Of a DNA stretch of 64,000 bases, positions 21,351 to 33,033 are shown piece after piece. Positions within the stretch are counted from its first letter, which is position 1. Each line of letters opens with the position of its first letter. The notes below the pieces were generated by a model. That model made no database searches and was not told where the DNA came from. It saw only the letters and a list, made by a program, of their open reading frames with translations. The DNA comes from Metallyticus violacea (lineage: Eukaryota > Arthropoda > Insecta > Mantodea > Metallyticidae). The stretch lies in assembly GCA_030762175.1 (NCBI GenBank), contig CM060830.1, positions 53,499,501-53,563,500 of the forward strand. Direction: 5' to 3'. A program made the position numbers and the translations under genes.

Positions 21351-23596
21351 AATATTTTTTTAGAATATTTAAAAGTATTGTTTCTCCTAAAATTTACATT
21401 TGTAAAAATGTAAAACAGTATTCTTTGAAAAAAATACTATGTTATACATCGAATGAAAGCGTAATTCATAAGCCACAAAATTACACCATCATATTTATGG
21501 CTATAATATTCATAGTTCTGCGGTAAATATTGAGAATTTTAGGCAATTTTGAAAATTTAATATACCAAAAAGTACACAAAATATACCAAAAGAGCACAAA
21601 AATAAGTCAAGATGAAGGATTTATGCATTGGTTGATCTCACTGGGTTTACCCAAAATGTGCATTATAGGCAACAACCCGTCCTATTTCCTCGGAGATTTA
21701 CAATTTAACGCTTCTCGGGAGAGATCAAATAGCGTAATAATCTTCGTCCATCTAATCAGCTTCGTGTAACAGAAGTAAAAAATACATGAGATGTAAGCTA
21801 CAAAATTTCGCTGTACGTTAATACATTACACGAATTGAGCAGTTTATGTTATAATCTTCCGGAAATTTTAATCTCTGGAAAGGGGGAAGAAAGAGTTTAT
21901 TTTAATACCCTTTCTGAAATTAAACTCTTGAAGTCTTGCTCTTCCTAGCATTTTTCGTTTTATTTTGCTATACTATAACAACCTACCTAGGGACCAAGTT
22001 ATCTTTCACAGTACGTAATTCTGGGGCTTATCCACCAATCTGTTGTAAGCCATTACTTCCACTTGACGTGGTAAATGACGTTGCAAAGGCAACTAAGGTT
22101 AAACATGAATCCTCTCTCTTATCTACGGCAGTAGCACGTAAACATCATATTATATCGCAGCACAGACTTTAAATTGTGATGCTCATGTTTTAAACAAACA
22201 GCCATTTTATATTTCAGATTTTCTCTATAGGTAGATTAATGTATGAAATAATATCTCACTAATACTTAATATCACCCAAAGTATGATAAACTAAGTGAAA
22301 GTTACTATTAATGACATATGCTTTCAAAATTATTAAATAATGGGAATCAATGAGATTTAAAAAAGGGGGGGGGGATTTTATTACTCAACAAAGTCAAAAT
22401 GCGTCCTGTGTTATTATAACAGAGCGCTCCAACCGCACGGTTATTATTAGCAAATTGAGCAAATTTTGTCGCTGAGCGTGAAACCCCTAGTGTATTTGTT
22501 GACAAGAAAACTTAGATGATTGAGGAAAGCGCATGATATACTCCCGTCGGAATGCCATAAACAATGCGTAGCCCAAATAGAATCACGGAAATAAAGATGT
22601 AATACCTGAACCATTAGCACCCAACAATATGCTATGTAACAATTATATAATGCGTTAGAAATACCAGTTGGAAAGGATAAATGTCATGAACTAAGGAGAT
22701 GCTTTTTATTTATAGTGTCCAACGAAAAAAAAAAATATATAATACATTTTGACATTGAAAAAGTATTAAATAATAAGTTTTCCGCACTTTTAATGATCTT
22801 GTAATTCAAATACGAAATTATTATGACAGGGCGTTTTGAATGACATGATAGAACAGCATTGTTCCACATTTGTATTTTCTTTTGCCACAGTTTAGTGTTT
22901 TGTTGTGTATAAATCGTAATTTTAAACCGGAGTTTGATGTGACAATGACTGACAGCACGGGGCTGGAGGGCTTTGAAGACACTTTGTACACATTTTAAAC
23001 CGGTTTGGTATAAGGTGGTGCGCGCTGTGGGACAGAGTACGCTGGAATTCAATGGATCGTTCAGTTACAACTTGCATTTTTACACACATGCACGCAATCA
23101 TGGAAACTTTCCCCAGATATTGATATAAATGCAAATATTTTATGTATTCCTTTAAATTATTAAATAAAAGTATTTGGATTTATTGGATAGTTACGTAAGA
23201 AAATAAATGATTTATTTTCTTTCACTGATAGTTTAACTTTCAATTATTGTACCTATTTGGTGATTACTGTTAAGTACGTATATGTGAATGTTTTAAGTGC
23301 AAAACATTATTTTTATTTATTTTTCACTCAATATTAAAAAAAAATGTGTTTTCTTATAGGCATTTTCATCAAAAATTTCAAATTTTAGATGTAAATACCA
23401 GAAAGAGCTGTCTTATGAAGTAAATAACAGTATCAAACATTAATACCATTCCTCTAACGCAATTGGGGCAATGTAATTAAGACCGCTTTCCGCCACTTAG
23501 GGCGCAACAAAACACGGCCAGATTTCCCTCCGCCGCAAACCTCCAATCCGTAATACTCACCTGCACAATAGCATCATACCTGTAGCTACATGAGAC
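21351..23596. other. No gene recognised; AT-rich
   Basis: Contains short frames on both strands, the largest opposite 22684-23052 on the minus strand (122 codons, no recognisable domain). A G run lies near 22365. A modestly GC-rich patch at 22930-23060 gives the minus-strand frames their length. Confidence 0.35.
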
Positions 23597-23851
23597 CGCA
23601 ACGGATTGCCGAGGTCGTTAAGGCACGGACTCCTGATTCCCACCAGGACTGCTCTCCCTGAGTTTTTTGAGGATTTTCCTCAGTCTTCATAAATGGAAAA
23701 TACCGGAGAGTACCTTAAATATAGCCCTGGAACGCTTTATTCCTCCAAAAAAAAAAAAAATCCTTTCCCAATTAATCATTTAATTTTATGTATCATCAGT
23801 GTCCACCCCTTGTAGTACCTCGGCGCGTTAACCAACGTTAAAAAAAAAAAA
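23597..23851 (+). mobile_element. SINE family B copy with deletion in the head
   Basis: The head GGATTGCCGAGGTCGTTAAG is followed by a deletion of about 25 bp that removes the variable arm and the start of the B box. The body blocks are present but diverged, with two internal poly-A runs. The tail ends near 23851. Confidence 0.85.
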
Positions 23852-24112
23852 TGTACCTACATGATATATCCCTTTCACTCTGCATTATCTTTTAATCGGT
23901 TGCTTTAAAGCGCCGAAGGAGATAACCTTAATAAATACTTGCATTACTGAATTATTTCTTCCTCAGCGACCACATGACCAAGCAGTTCACCACCGGTCAA
24001 GTAACCAAAATAAGTTTTTCGTGAGTGAAGGAGTTACACCATCATATTGTCACATTATCACAGTTTCGCATACATTCCTCTATGAATTCTCGATTTCTTA
24101 TCAAGCCTGATA

Positions 24113-24212
24113 AGAGAGGCCTCTGAGGAAAATTTGTCGGCCGTTTCACGCCTTCATTTGAATGGGATGCTGATGACCTGTGATGTTAAAGAGCGTCCGT
24201 AAATAAACCGAA
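24113..24212 (+). mobile_element. SINE family A fragment, 3' end only
   Basis: Starts at AGAGGCCTCTGAGG and carries AAATTTGTCGGCCGTTTCAC and GATGTTAAAGAGCGTCCGTA with an A-rich tail. The 5' two thirds are missing. Confidence 0.9.
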
Positions 24213-26364
24213 TCGATATCTTAATGCCACTACTGAATTGGAAAAAAAGAGCACCCTCCTCCATCATTAATCAATGTTGCACGAAGACTACAGATGTGAT
24301 GCACAATAATCTATTTCATGTAAATAAAATATTAATACATTTCGTAAAAACCCAAACAAGAACCCATTTCGGAAGAAAGTTTGCTAGAGAATACTTGCTT
24401 TTTAATTCAGTCAAAATAGGATATAAAACTAATTTTAGAACAAGAAAATTAACGTGTAAGAAAATAATTTTTCTAAATGGCACTACAGGCACATTTCTAA
24501 AATACAATTTTTAAACCTAAATTTTAACCAACTTTACACTGTGTAGAAAGTAAGTCAACAAAATTTCACTTTTATAATTTTATTACATGTTATGTTATTA
24601 ATTTTTATTATTATATTTCGTACAATATTATTATATTTCGCACAAGCAGAACTGCATCCTTCAACAATACACCTGGTAAAGAAAATCTCACTGCAATGCG
24701 CGCTATGTGCACTAATTTGATTAAAGCTTCAGTGCCGCACAAGCACAAGTTTTAAACTTACTTACTTAATAATTAACTTACCTAAAATAACAAGAGAGTG
24801 AGTGAAGTTTTTATCATAGCACGATGTGAACAGTTCATGGTTCCACGCACCCGCCCTTAGACTTAGACAATGCATTATTAATATATCAAAATCGCACACC
24901 GCCATGTTAGCGTAGGTTTTTCATTTTCCCTACCCGGCGGCTCTGTGCTTCTCTTTCAGCTGTTTCTCGTTGCCAACTGCTATATGATTTTATTGTTATC
25001 CCTACTTTGACCAATTTACACGCACGGATAGGCAACAAGCAGAGGCCGTTAGGCCGTAGCCAGCCGCAGTAAACCGCTGGATTTCCGGTTTCTACGATTG
25101 ACTCAAAGTTAGGTTTAGGTTAGTGTGTTTATGTAAACTTTATATTTTGAATTAATTAGGAATTTTATTTTTGCTGATTTTAACTCTTTTGTATTTTTCT
25201 AGCTAATAAGTGTATTTCTGGTTGTTGGTGGATACATGACCACATTATATCGCCATTTTCTCTCCTAGGACGGATTTAAGCAATAAAAGTCGATGCACTG
25301 TTTTGGGGTGATGAGCTTAGTTCGGTTCCTGGAGTATTCAGTGAGTTTGCAAAGCAGTCACAGAGACCTACGAACATAGAACTTGTCATTTACAATTACC
25401 ACAGTAGCAAACAGTCTACATTTACAAAAAATATTATGCACATCTGCATAAATAAAAACTAAAAAGCAATGCCTAGAACAGCTCAACCAAAACAATCAAA
25501 ACCAGAGAAGAAGAAACAAACAAATCACTCGAGTAACACAAATTTTACTATATGCATGTTTACATATGCAGTGGTATAAAATTATTGCAGTGTTTTTAAC
25601 TCAATATAATATATATTCCTTTACAGAATAATAGGCCTTTTTGCGTAGGCATTTTGTAAGAGCAGAATTAAAAATTGTTTATTAAAGGTTTTTAAGCTAG
25701 AAGGAAGAGCATTTTGTACTAGAGTGCATTCAAAATAAACTCCTTTTTAATGGCAGGAAAGTGTTGAAACCGCTGTATGTAGAGCTGCTTTTTATCTGGT
25801 ATTCTTATTATATGTATATTTTGGTTTTGCATACTTTTTCTTTGTTTCATATACAAAATTTCACGAGAAATAATATATAATTACATGGAAGAGTTACATT
25901 TTCAAAGTGCCTAAAGAGATTTCCGCTTGAATTTCCGCTTATGTGTACCAGCGATTATTCTTTTTTCTGTAATAGGAAGACACACTCACTTTTCCCCCAA
26001 AATATAAGGCCACATTTTATTATTGAGATAAAATAAGCATAATAAACTAGTTTTCAAGTCTTAATTGACCCCAACGTTACTAGTGCACGTATTGCATAGC
26101 ATGCACTGCTAAGTTTAGATATGGTAAGATCGACGTGATCTTTCCAATTCAGATGGTCATCAATTATTATATCAAGGAGTTTAATATATTTGGTTTATAG
26201 AAGTATGCTGTCATAATATCCTTCTGTAATAGGAGATTTGGAGAACTGTGGGTGATGAGTTTCATAACATTTGTTTTATCTAGGTTTGTTTGCTTTGAAC
26301 TATACACATAAAGAACTCAGGACTAGATTTAGTTTAAAGGCACAATCATTAAGGATTTTCCATT
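24213..26364. other. No gene recognised; AT-rich with one GC-richer patch
   Basis: A direct 18-bp repeat (ATTATTATATTTCG plus context) occurs at 24608-24645. A GC-richer patch at 24920-25090 holds no repeat I know. The rest is AT-rich. Confidence 0.35.
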
Positions 26365-26662
26365 TTATTTATTTATTTATTTTTATTTACGGACGCTCTT
26401 TAACATCTCAGGTCATCAGCTCCCATTCAGGGCGTAAAAAGGCCGACAGATTTTGCTCAGAGGTTTTTTCTTTCAGGCTTGAGGTTCTTTATCGTGCCGT
26501 AAATGTACGACATGGGACCCACGGCTTCACTTCCCTTCCGAAGAAAGCCATACTTAGGATTTTTACTCTCGAAAAAATCCATCGGTCCTGGCCGGAATCA
26601 AACCCACGATCTTAGGTTTAGAAGGAAGATTATGGTTACCACTACACCACCATGACCAACTC
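26365..26662 (-). mobile_element. SINE family A copy
   Basis: Reverse orientation and full length, with (ATTT)n in the tail. It is flanked by TTTTCCATT at 26356-26364 and 26663-26671, a 9-bp target duplication. Confidence 0.93.
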
Positions 26663-27349
26663 TTTTCCATTAATCAATATGCTTGTGTCATCTACAAATA
26701 GAACAGTATTTTCTACATCTTGGATAAATAAGGAGAGATTATATATAAAACGAAAAGAGCAAATGAGTAGGTTAATAGTTCAATGCATTCACTTAATATC
26801 GTCAAATATTCACTCTCGTGTTATTTCAGGTATGTTTAATACTTTAGATTGGGCTGTACACCCTTATGAAAGTTTCACCTTTTGATTTTGAAGCTGAAAT
26901 TCGTACTTTTGAACAGATTACACCTATATGGAATTTAAAAGAAAAATAAAGAACACGTGCAGCCTCCCATCTCTTTTATACGAATCTCAAACATGGAGGT
27001 TAATAAAAAACTAGAAAAAGCAATAAAAATATTCCCTTCCTTCAAAGAATGAAAAGAAAACGTCTAGGCATTAAACTAAAGCGCAAATATCACGTCCCGA
27101 AGAAAACAGGCCTTTAAGATGCTGTTTTCACAGCTTAGCTCTTTAGAATGGTATTGGATAGGACATTTAATGGCCTTAATCGGAAAACTATTAGCTTGAA
27201 GTATAGGTTAGTAGCGATTGTATCATCATAGAACTGCATTGCTAACAGTTTGTACCAGTCATTTATTATTTGGAGTGCTGTGCTTATAAATATGCCTTTA
27301 TTGTGCATTGAAAAAAAAAACGAGCTAAAGAAGATGTATATCAACTGGA
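26663..27349. other. No feature seen
   Basis: AT-rich. The last part may be the untranslated leader of the mariner relic that begins at 27350. Confidence 0.35.
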
Positions 27350-27678
27350 GAAGCAGCACACTTCGAACATGTTTTTATTTTTGAGTTTAATAGACCAGAC
27401 CTGGCAACGGGAGAGGCTCGAAACATTTGTGGTGTCTACGGGGAGAGTGCCATTAAAGAAAGTACGGCAAGAAAACGGTTCTGTGATTTCAAAAGGTGTC
27501 ACTTTGACGTATATTAATTACCACTTTCAAGAAGACCATCAGATGTTGTTGAAGATCTCCTGAACTCTTTAATGCACTATTATCAACCCAAGAATCAGCT
27601 AAAGTGATGAACGTTGACCAACCAACTATTGTGCGACATTTGCTTTGCAAGTGATACTGCACGCTTTAAGTGGGGGGT

Positions 27679-27700
27679 AAAAAAAAAAAAAAAAAAAAAA
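27679..27700 (+). repeat. Poly-A tract inside mariner relic
   Basis: A run of 22 A that interrupts the transposase relic between its DNA-binding and catalytic parts. It may be a slippage expansion or an embedded retroposon tail. Confidence 0.9.
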
Positions 27701-27847
27701 TTAGCAGTTGGCCATTTGCACATCGCTGCTTGCTAGTAATTTATTAGCTCGTGAATAACATCGACGATTCCTATTCAACGAAATACGGTGCCTCTGTGTC
27801 AACATGAAAAAAGAAAGGAATAACTGAATCCTAACCCAAAAATGCAT

Positions 27848-28144
27848 ACCTTCCTTTTTGTTTATTTACGGACGCTCTTTAACATCTCAGGTCATCAGCG
27901 TCCCATTCAATCAGGGCGTGAAACGGCCGGCAAATTTTGCTCAGAGGCCTCTTCTTTCAGACTTGAGGTTCTTTTTCGTGCCGTAAATGTACGACAAGGG
28001 ACTCACGGCTTTACTTCCCTTCCGAAGGAAGTCATACTTAGGATTTTTATGCCCGAAAAAAAATCCATCGGCCCTGGCTTGAATCGAACCCGCGATCCTG
28101 AGTTTTGGAGGCAAGTATGGTTACCACTACACCACCAGGACCGA
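27848..28144 (-). mobile_element. SINE family A copy inserted in a mariner
   Basis: Reverse orientation and full length, with its head at 28144. It separates the two halves of the mariner relic, so it is younger than that mariner. A clear target duplication was not found. Confidence 0.92.
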
Positions 28145-28637
28145 CTCAACAACCAACACCTGGTGCAAAAGTTTCTGTCCATCCACAGAAGATGATGCTA
28201 TGCATCTGGTCGGATAAAAAAGGCGCGTGTACTATAAATTACTTTATAGGAATGTTACCATAGCCGTTGTCAACCACTCAGATACCTTGCGGCCACCATT
28301 GAAGGAAAATGAGTGAAAAGGCTGCATCAAATACTGCTTCAATATGATATTGTACGTCACACTCCGCTAACACGACAAAAGTAGGTATCCAGGAACTGGT
28401 TGGGAGGTGATTCCTCATCCCCCATACACTCCCGATGTTGTACCCTAAGACTTCCACATGCTTCCTTTATCTATCCAACAATCTTTGAGGGAACTCCTTC
28501 GATAACGAAGATGCTTCACAAACTTGACTTGACGACTTCTTCAGCTCTAAACCAGAAGATTTCTTCAGTTGCAGAATCAAAAAATACCCCAACGTTGGGA
28601 GAGAGATATAGATAATGGAGAATATATTACTGATTAA

Positions 28638-29112
28638 TTTAACATCTAAAATAAAAACTTTTATCTCAGCCAAAAAACACCATGAATTTATGCATCAACC
28701 TGATAAATCCATAACATCAGATGAATCGCTGATCGGACTAATTGAGGAATACTTCGGCAGTAGTGGATTATGTTGAGCAAAAGATTGAAACGGTAGGTTT
28801 CTACTCTATGTACATCCCCAGGTAGTCACCTTAGTTTTGATAGATGAAGAGAAAATTGTTTGTATATCAAAATATATTAAAATTCTTAATATTTGAAGAA
28901 AGAAGTTGAATATCAGCTCCTTCTAGACATTATACAAGGCCATCAGTTTGGCGAGCAACAAAATCTTTCAACTGCAGAAAGAGTGGAAAAGGGCCATAAA
29001 ACCGTAGACTCGCTCTTTCTTGCAACAGCCCTTGTGACCATGAAACTAGTAGCTAGATACCCTTAGATATAATGTTAACAAAGGAACTTTGATTTTCACC
29101 CCCAAGGAATGT
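28638..29112. other. No feature seen
   Basis: Spacer after the mariner relic. Its terminal repeat was not recognised. Confidence 0.35.
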
Positions 29113-29244
29113 TGTTACGCCAACTTCTGGTAAACAAGAAACGGAAGACCGTTGAGGTATATTTTTCGCGCAAATAGAAGCTATCGCCCCACCTCTAGCT
29201 AGAGAGGACCGCGAAAAATATACCAACCAGAAGATTGCGTAACA
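29113..29244. repeat. Nested inverted repeat (hairpin)
   Basis: The outer arms TGTTACGCCAACTTCTGGT (29113-29131) and ACCAGAAGATTGCGTAACA (29226-29244) pair with two mismatches. The inner arms GGTATATTTTTCGCG (29156-29170) and CGCGAAAAATATACC (29210-29224) pair perfectly. A short palindrome CTCTAGCTAGAG lies in the loop. The outer left arm begins TGTTACG, a common LTR start. Confidence 0.8.
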
Positions 29245-30323
29245 CAAAATTCAAACAGTTCAGCCAATAGCAACTTGGCGTGATTTTTAAATTATTGAAC
29301 AAAGTCAGAAAGCGTGGGCACAAACCGACCGAACGCCCTGTCACAAAACTCCCGGATTACGGAGAATCGGGGTAGTACATGGGGAGTCGGTAGGCGGTTG
29401 ATGGACAGTTTTGATAGGCAGTAAAGGAACAGTTTTGTGATAGCGAAGTCGAGTGAAAGCCTGTGTTCGGCTTGCAAGTGGAAAATAGCACCAGTAATCG
29501 AAGTTTCTTGACATAACAGAACCATAGTCAATATCCATACAACCCTGAGAGTAACTTGAACGGTCAATAAATACTTTTCTTATTATGACGAACTGATTGT
29601 TTCTTTTTTTTTTTTTACACACATCTACGAGACCTGGACCTATCCACTAAGTTCTTCTACCCGTGAATTGTTTTTTTTTTCCCTACCATTCCAAAAACTC
29701 CATCCAAAAGTCTCATAAATAGCCGGAGCAGACGGAGGCAAGGAGCAACGAGAACGACGAGAAGATTTCAACACCGACTATCATCTTAAACCTAAACCAT
29801 TATTTCCCTCCGCATATGGCGCCCAGTTAACTTCTCAGCATCAGATCGCCCAACGCTCCTTATTTCCTTTATTTCCCTCCGCAACATCGGAAGGAGCGAA
29901 ACTCCCTAATCAAGATTGACACACACGTGGATGGACCTTTCCCGGAGTAGCTAACCAGAAAGTATATTCGAACTAATCCTAATCCTGAGATAAAATACCT
30001 GAAAATGATCATAACGAAATTATTAGATGGCGAGGAAGAGGTGATAGTAGTTTGGCAAACTTTCAATATAAAAATGAAGAAAATGTGCATTTCAGGAAAG
30101 AGAAAAACTAAACTAAATATAAATACAAAGTATTTTACATTTTAATTTATCAGAAAAACACTAAACAATTCACTTTAGCACCGACTCACTTTCTCAAAGA
30201 GGAACTGTGTTATCAACAACAATGGATAACTTTTTTAGTTTTAACTATTATTTTGGATAGCAGCGGGAAATGTTGATCTAATTGGGTTCTTCTTTGATGC
30301 TGGGAAATGACACTTTTATCAAC
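29245..30323. other. Possible decayed LTR region; no gene
   Basis: AATAAA occurs near 29565. TGGCGCCCA at 29817-29825 resembles the first bases of a retroelement primer-binding site for tRNA-Lys. It directly follows TATTTCCCTCCGCA, which is repeated at 29870-29883. If the hairpin at 29113 is the LTR start, the LTR would be about 0.7 kb. No gag or pol coding follows, so this remains a guess. Confidence 0.25.
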
Positions 30324-30556
30324 CCACCAGGACCTACCGCCCTGACTGAGATTTTTTCCAGGTTTTCCTCAGTCCTCATAAATGGCAAATGCCGGGGAGG
30401 TACCCTAAACTTAGGCCCGAAACGTTTTCTTCATTAAAAATATCCTTTCCCAATATATAATTTCATCTCATGTATCATCAGTGTCCATCGCCTGTGGTGC
30501 CTCTGTAGCAAAAACGGGTGCTAAACTCCATTAAAAAATAAATAAATAAATAAACT
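30324..30556 (+). mobile_element. SINE family B copy, 5' truncated
   Basis: Begins at the very end of the head (CCACCAGGACCTACC). It carries the whole body (AAATGGCAAATGCCGGGGAG, TACCCTAAACTTAGGCC, CAGTGTCCATCGCCTGTG) and an (AAAT)n tail. Confidence 0.9.
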
Positions 30557-31714
30557 GTAGATCATCAGCATGGGCACTTGTCGTTCTTTATATAAAAAAT
30601 ACTTGTACAAGCGAAACTTTCACATATTAACTCAGTGTTTACAATAAATAGAAATAAGCTACTCTTGCATGCTTAAGGCATGCGTAGGGATTTAATTTAA
30701 TTCCAAAAAGCAGCTAATAGTAGAATGGCAAGCTTAAAGGTATTTGCTAACTTGTATTGTTAGAAGCACAGTAGTCTATTCGCTGATATGGTTTTGCATT
30801 AGCAGCACTAACTAATGTCCAGTGAAGGCAGCTTTACCCTTTAATGTAGCTCTGTAGCCTTGGCGTGGACTCCATTAACTTCTGAAAGTAATCCTTGATC
30901 GTTCTAGCTGTGCTTTCCACTGTGTATCCTCTAATGCCTTCAAATTTGCATGGATAGTGCTGGTCAGTATGCCATTTCCAGGAAATTCAAAATATGGAAC
31001 TGCGGTCGAGAGTTAGCTTAGGTGGTCATAACAATATAGAAAATACTTTATAGTAGTTATGTGACCATCGAGGATTATAATCTTAATGTTCTGAAATATG
31101 CGCGAGCTCTCCCGATAAACTGTTCTTATAAAGGAAGGGGACAGATGTCTTCAGTTAGATACCGACTAAATTTCTTTTTGGAAAGTCATGGAGTTTACTT
31201 TGAAGCCCTGCTATAGCAGGTTAAAGGAATATACAGGGTGTCGAGGTATGCAGTCTCTTACGGGAGTGGACACTAATCGAGCGTGTTAGTTGGTGATTTA
31301 TATACTATGCAGTCTACTAGGGAATAATAAAATGGAAAATAATGAGTATAATTATTCCATTCCTCAACTATTGTTCATTTATGATTTACGTGTTTGTACA
31401 GAATGAGCCAGTACTGTCTGGAGAAGTTTCCTAAAAATCATTTCGCCTTGTTTAGCAAGCGGTAATTACCTACACTTTCTTACGGGTGGCTGGAAGTTAT
31501 TCAAGTTAAAAACACTTTAAGTCACAGTGACATAGATTTATTAATAGAATTTTACTCAAATTTTTAGGGAGAAATTTGATTCAAATTACATTCCGGGTTA
31601 TAGTTGAAAAAAAAAAAATCTACCGAAACACAATCGCACCCACGAGATTCAAAATTTTGTAAATTATTGTTTGCTGAATTGACTGAAGAGGGAAGTAGCT
31701 TTGCTCTTTTCTAG
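30557..31714. other. Spacer; one coding-like minus frame
   Basis: Apart from the minus-strand frame at 30834-30986, I see only spacer. The motif ATACAGGGTGTC at 31231-31242 matches, inverted, the sequence at 37862. Confidence 0.35.
30834..30986 (-). CDS. Unassigned coding-like frame, minus strand
   Basis: Fifty codons open between stops, without an ATG at the start: WKWHTDQHYPCKFEGIRGYT, VESTARTIKDYFQKLMESTP, RLQSYIKG then TAA. The residue mix is protein-like and unlike the Asn/Lys/Ile/Phe bias of chance frames here. No family recognised; it may be a host exon end or a piece of an unfamiliar transposase. Confidence 0.3.
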   Translation of the reverse strand: MSWKWHTDQHYPCKFEGIRGYTVESTARTIKDYFQKLMESTPRLQSYIKG

Positions 31715-32005
31715 AAGGACTCTATGACAGTACGCACAGTCAATTTTTGTGCTGAAAGTTCATGAAATCTTCGACGGTAGAGTAACAACTCGGTAACAAC
31801 TCTCCATACCCTGATGTAACCCTTGTGGATAACATAATATAAAATATACAGGACAAATGCACACACTAAAAATAACATCTGCCAAGAAACTTTTATTTCT
31901 TAAAGAGACAAAGAGATTTAAGAAGATTGTAGTAACATTTCCTAAGCGTATTACAGAAATATGTGGAAAATAAAAGAAGACAGTTCCAGCACCTCTTTGT
32001 GTGGT
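31715..32005 (+). pseudogene. Tc1/mariner-type transposase C-terminal fragment
   Basis: Broken pieces in order: QSIFVLKVHEIFDGRVTTR, PYPDVTLVDNI (third catalytic block, eroded), VYRTNAHTKNNICQE, and KRRQFQHLF at the end. The same C-terminal string and spacing occur in the better preserved relic ending at 14353, to which this copy aligns at DNA level around ACAAATGCACACAC. The N-terminal two thirds are gone. Confidence 0.72.
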
Positions 32006-33033
32006 AGGCGAGTAAGTGCAGTTTGTAAATGCAAATAAAAAGTATTTTATTAGTTAGTCAGTCAATAAGTTTAGTGTAGCAAGCTCAATCACAGCCGGCC
32101 GGGAGCATACATTGAAATTTATTAAATTATGCTAACATGTATTTAATTAGACTGACATATATTAATTAGGTTGACAAGTGAGGATGTCATGTATTTATTG
32201 GATTGATATGTTCTCAATTAGGTTAGGTGATGATATATATACTAGAAATTGGAATGATTAAAAATGAGAATAACACTGAACACTGTAAAGTACTACACTC
32301 GAAATATCGTGTTTTTAGTAATATTTTACATTTTTAAGTGTTATCTCATTTTTAATCGTGTCACTTTCTAGTGCATTTTAAAGAATTGTTAATTTTCCAT
32401 AGGAATTTTTTATATTTCTGTCAAAAGTGTATATATGCACATATATACACTTATATATATGGAGCAGTATTTCCTAGCTCCAGAGATTAGGGAGAATATA
32501 AAATTGTATGTTTAATTTGATGAATCCTAAAACATTAATAAGCCATTATCAATAGAAATTAAAGCAAAAGCCTCTGAGAATATGATACACACATTTTGTG
32601 CAGTAACTCTGTAAAATCATGTAAGTCAAGACCCTCCGTCCGCTATACAAAGAATAGTAAAGTCATAAAAATTCCAATCCCTAACATACAGCTCGGTTAG
32701 GGGTGATATATAGCAGAAGACCTTGAAGAGATGCAACTTGAACAAAAGCTAACGGGACATGGTTCTGACCCGAAAAACTACTTGAAGGGAAGATATGAGG
32801 GGAGAAATGAGAAAAACAAGCCCAGGAGTTCGTTAGTAGGAGGACTCTTAACAGAAATCGGCGACAAATAGCAGCCTATAGGGAACGAACCGGGAACCAC
32901 GTGATTCTCATGTAGCCAACCTAGGAGTAGAACCTAAACAGACGCTAAGAATTTGAACTCAAAATTAAAAGGACGCACATGAGACTGACCGACTGTGAAA
33001 TCAATAAAAGTTAGGGGAAAGCAGAAAAGTCCC
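32006..33033. other. Spacer; contains a palindromic MITE
   Basis: Short TTAATTAGGTTGACA-like repeats occur at 32110-32230 and again at 34290-34400. The part next to the tandem array (32690-33033) is less AT-rich and may belong to the same element as the array. Confidence 0.35.
32241..32372. mobile_element. Palindromic MITE-like element
   Basis: The left arm starts ACTAGAAATTGGAATGATTA. The right arm, read on the minus strand, starts ACTAGAAAGTGACACGATTA. Both continue into AAAATGAGA..TAACACT and TGTAAA. Arms of about 55 bp make nearly the whole 132-bp unit one imperfect hairpin. No coding capacity. Confidence 0.7.

Larger units (their letters stand above)
27350..28637 (+). pseudogene. Mariner transposase relic split by a SINE
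   Basis: The N-terminal helix-turn-helix is readable from 27350 (FEHVFIFEFNRPDLATGEAR, NICGVYGESAIKESTARKRF, RRPSDVVEDLLNSLM). A poly-A run (27679-27700), then LLARE and FLFNEIRCLCVNMKKER, precede the inserted SINE A. After it come PTPGAKVSVHPQKMMLCIWS, DIVRHTPLTRQK, GTGWEVIPHPPYTPDVVP and DFHML (third catalytic Asp), then the C-terminus ending DNGEYITD with a stop at 28635-28637. Where relatives carry VTGDEKW and FHHDNA, the motifs with the first two catalytic residues, this copy has short deletions. Many frameshifts. Confidence 0.88.

Noticed and set aside
22684..23052. 122-codon minus-strand frame
   Set aside because: No domain; the downstream half is Asn/Lys/Ile/Phe-rich and includes poly-A/T tracts.
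25100..25125. TTAGGTTTAGGTTAG, similar to the insect telomere repeat TTAGG
   Set aside because: Only two or three imperfect units; no array.
26271..26615. 114-codon plus-strand frame
   Set aside because: Lies across a reversed SINE A; the same translation (REVLYRAVNVRHGTHGFTSL-like) recurs at every reversed SINE A copy.
27842..28195. 117-codon plus-strand frame
   Set aside because: Antisense SINE A sequence running into mariner relic DNA.
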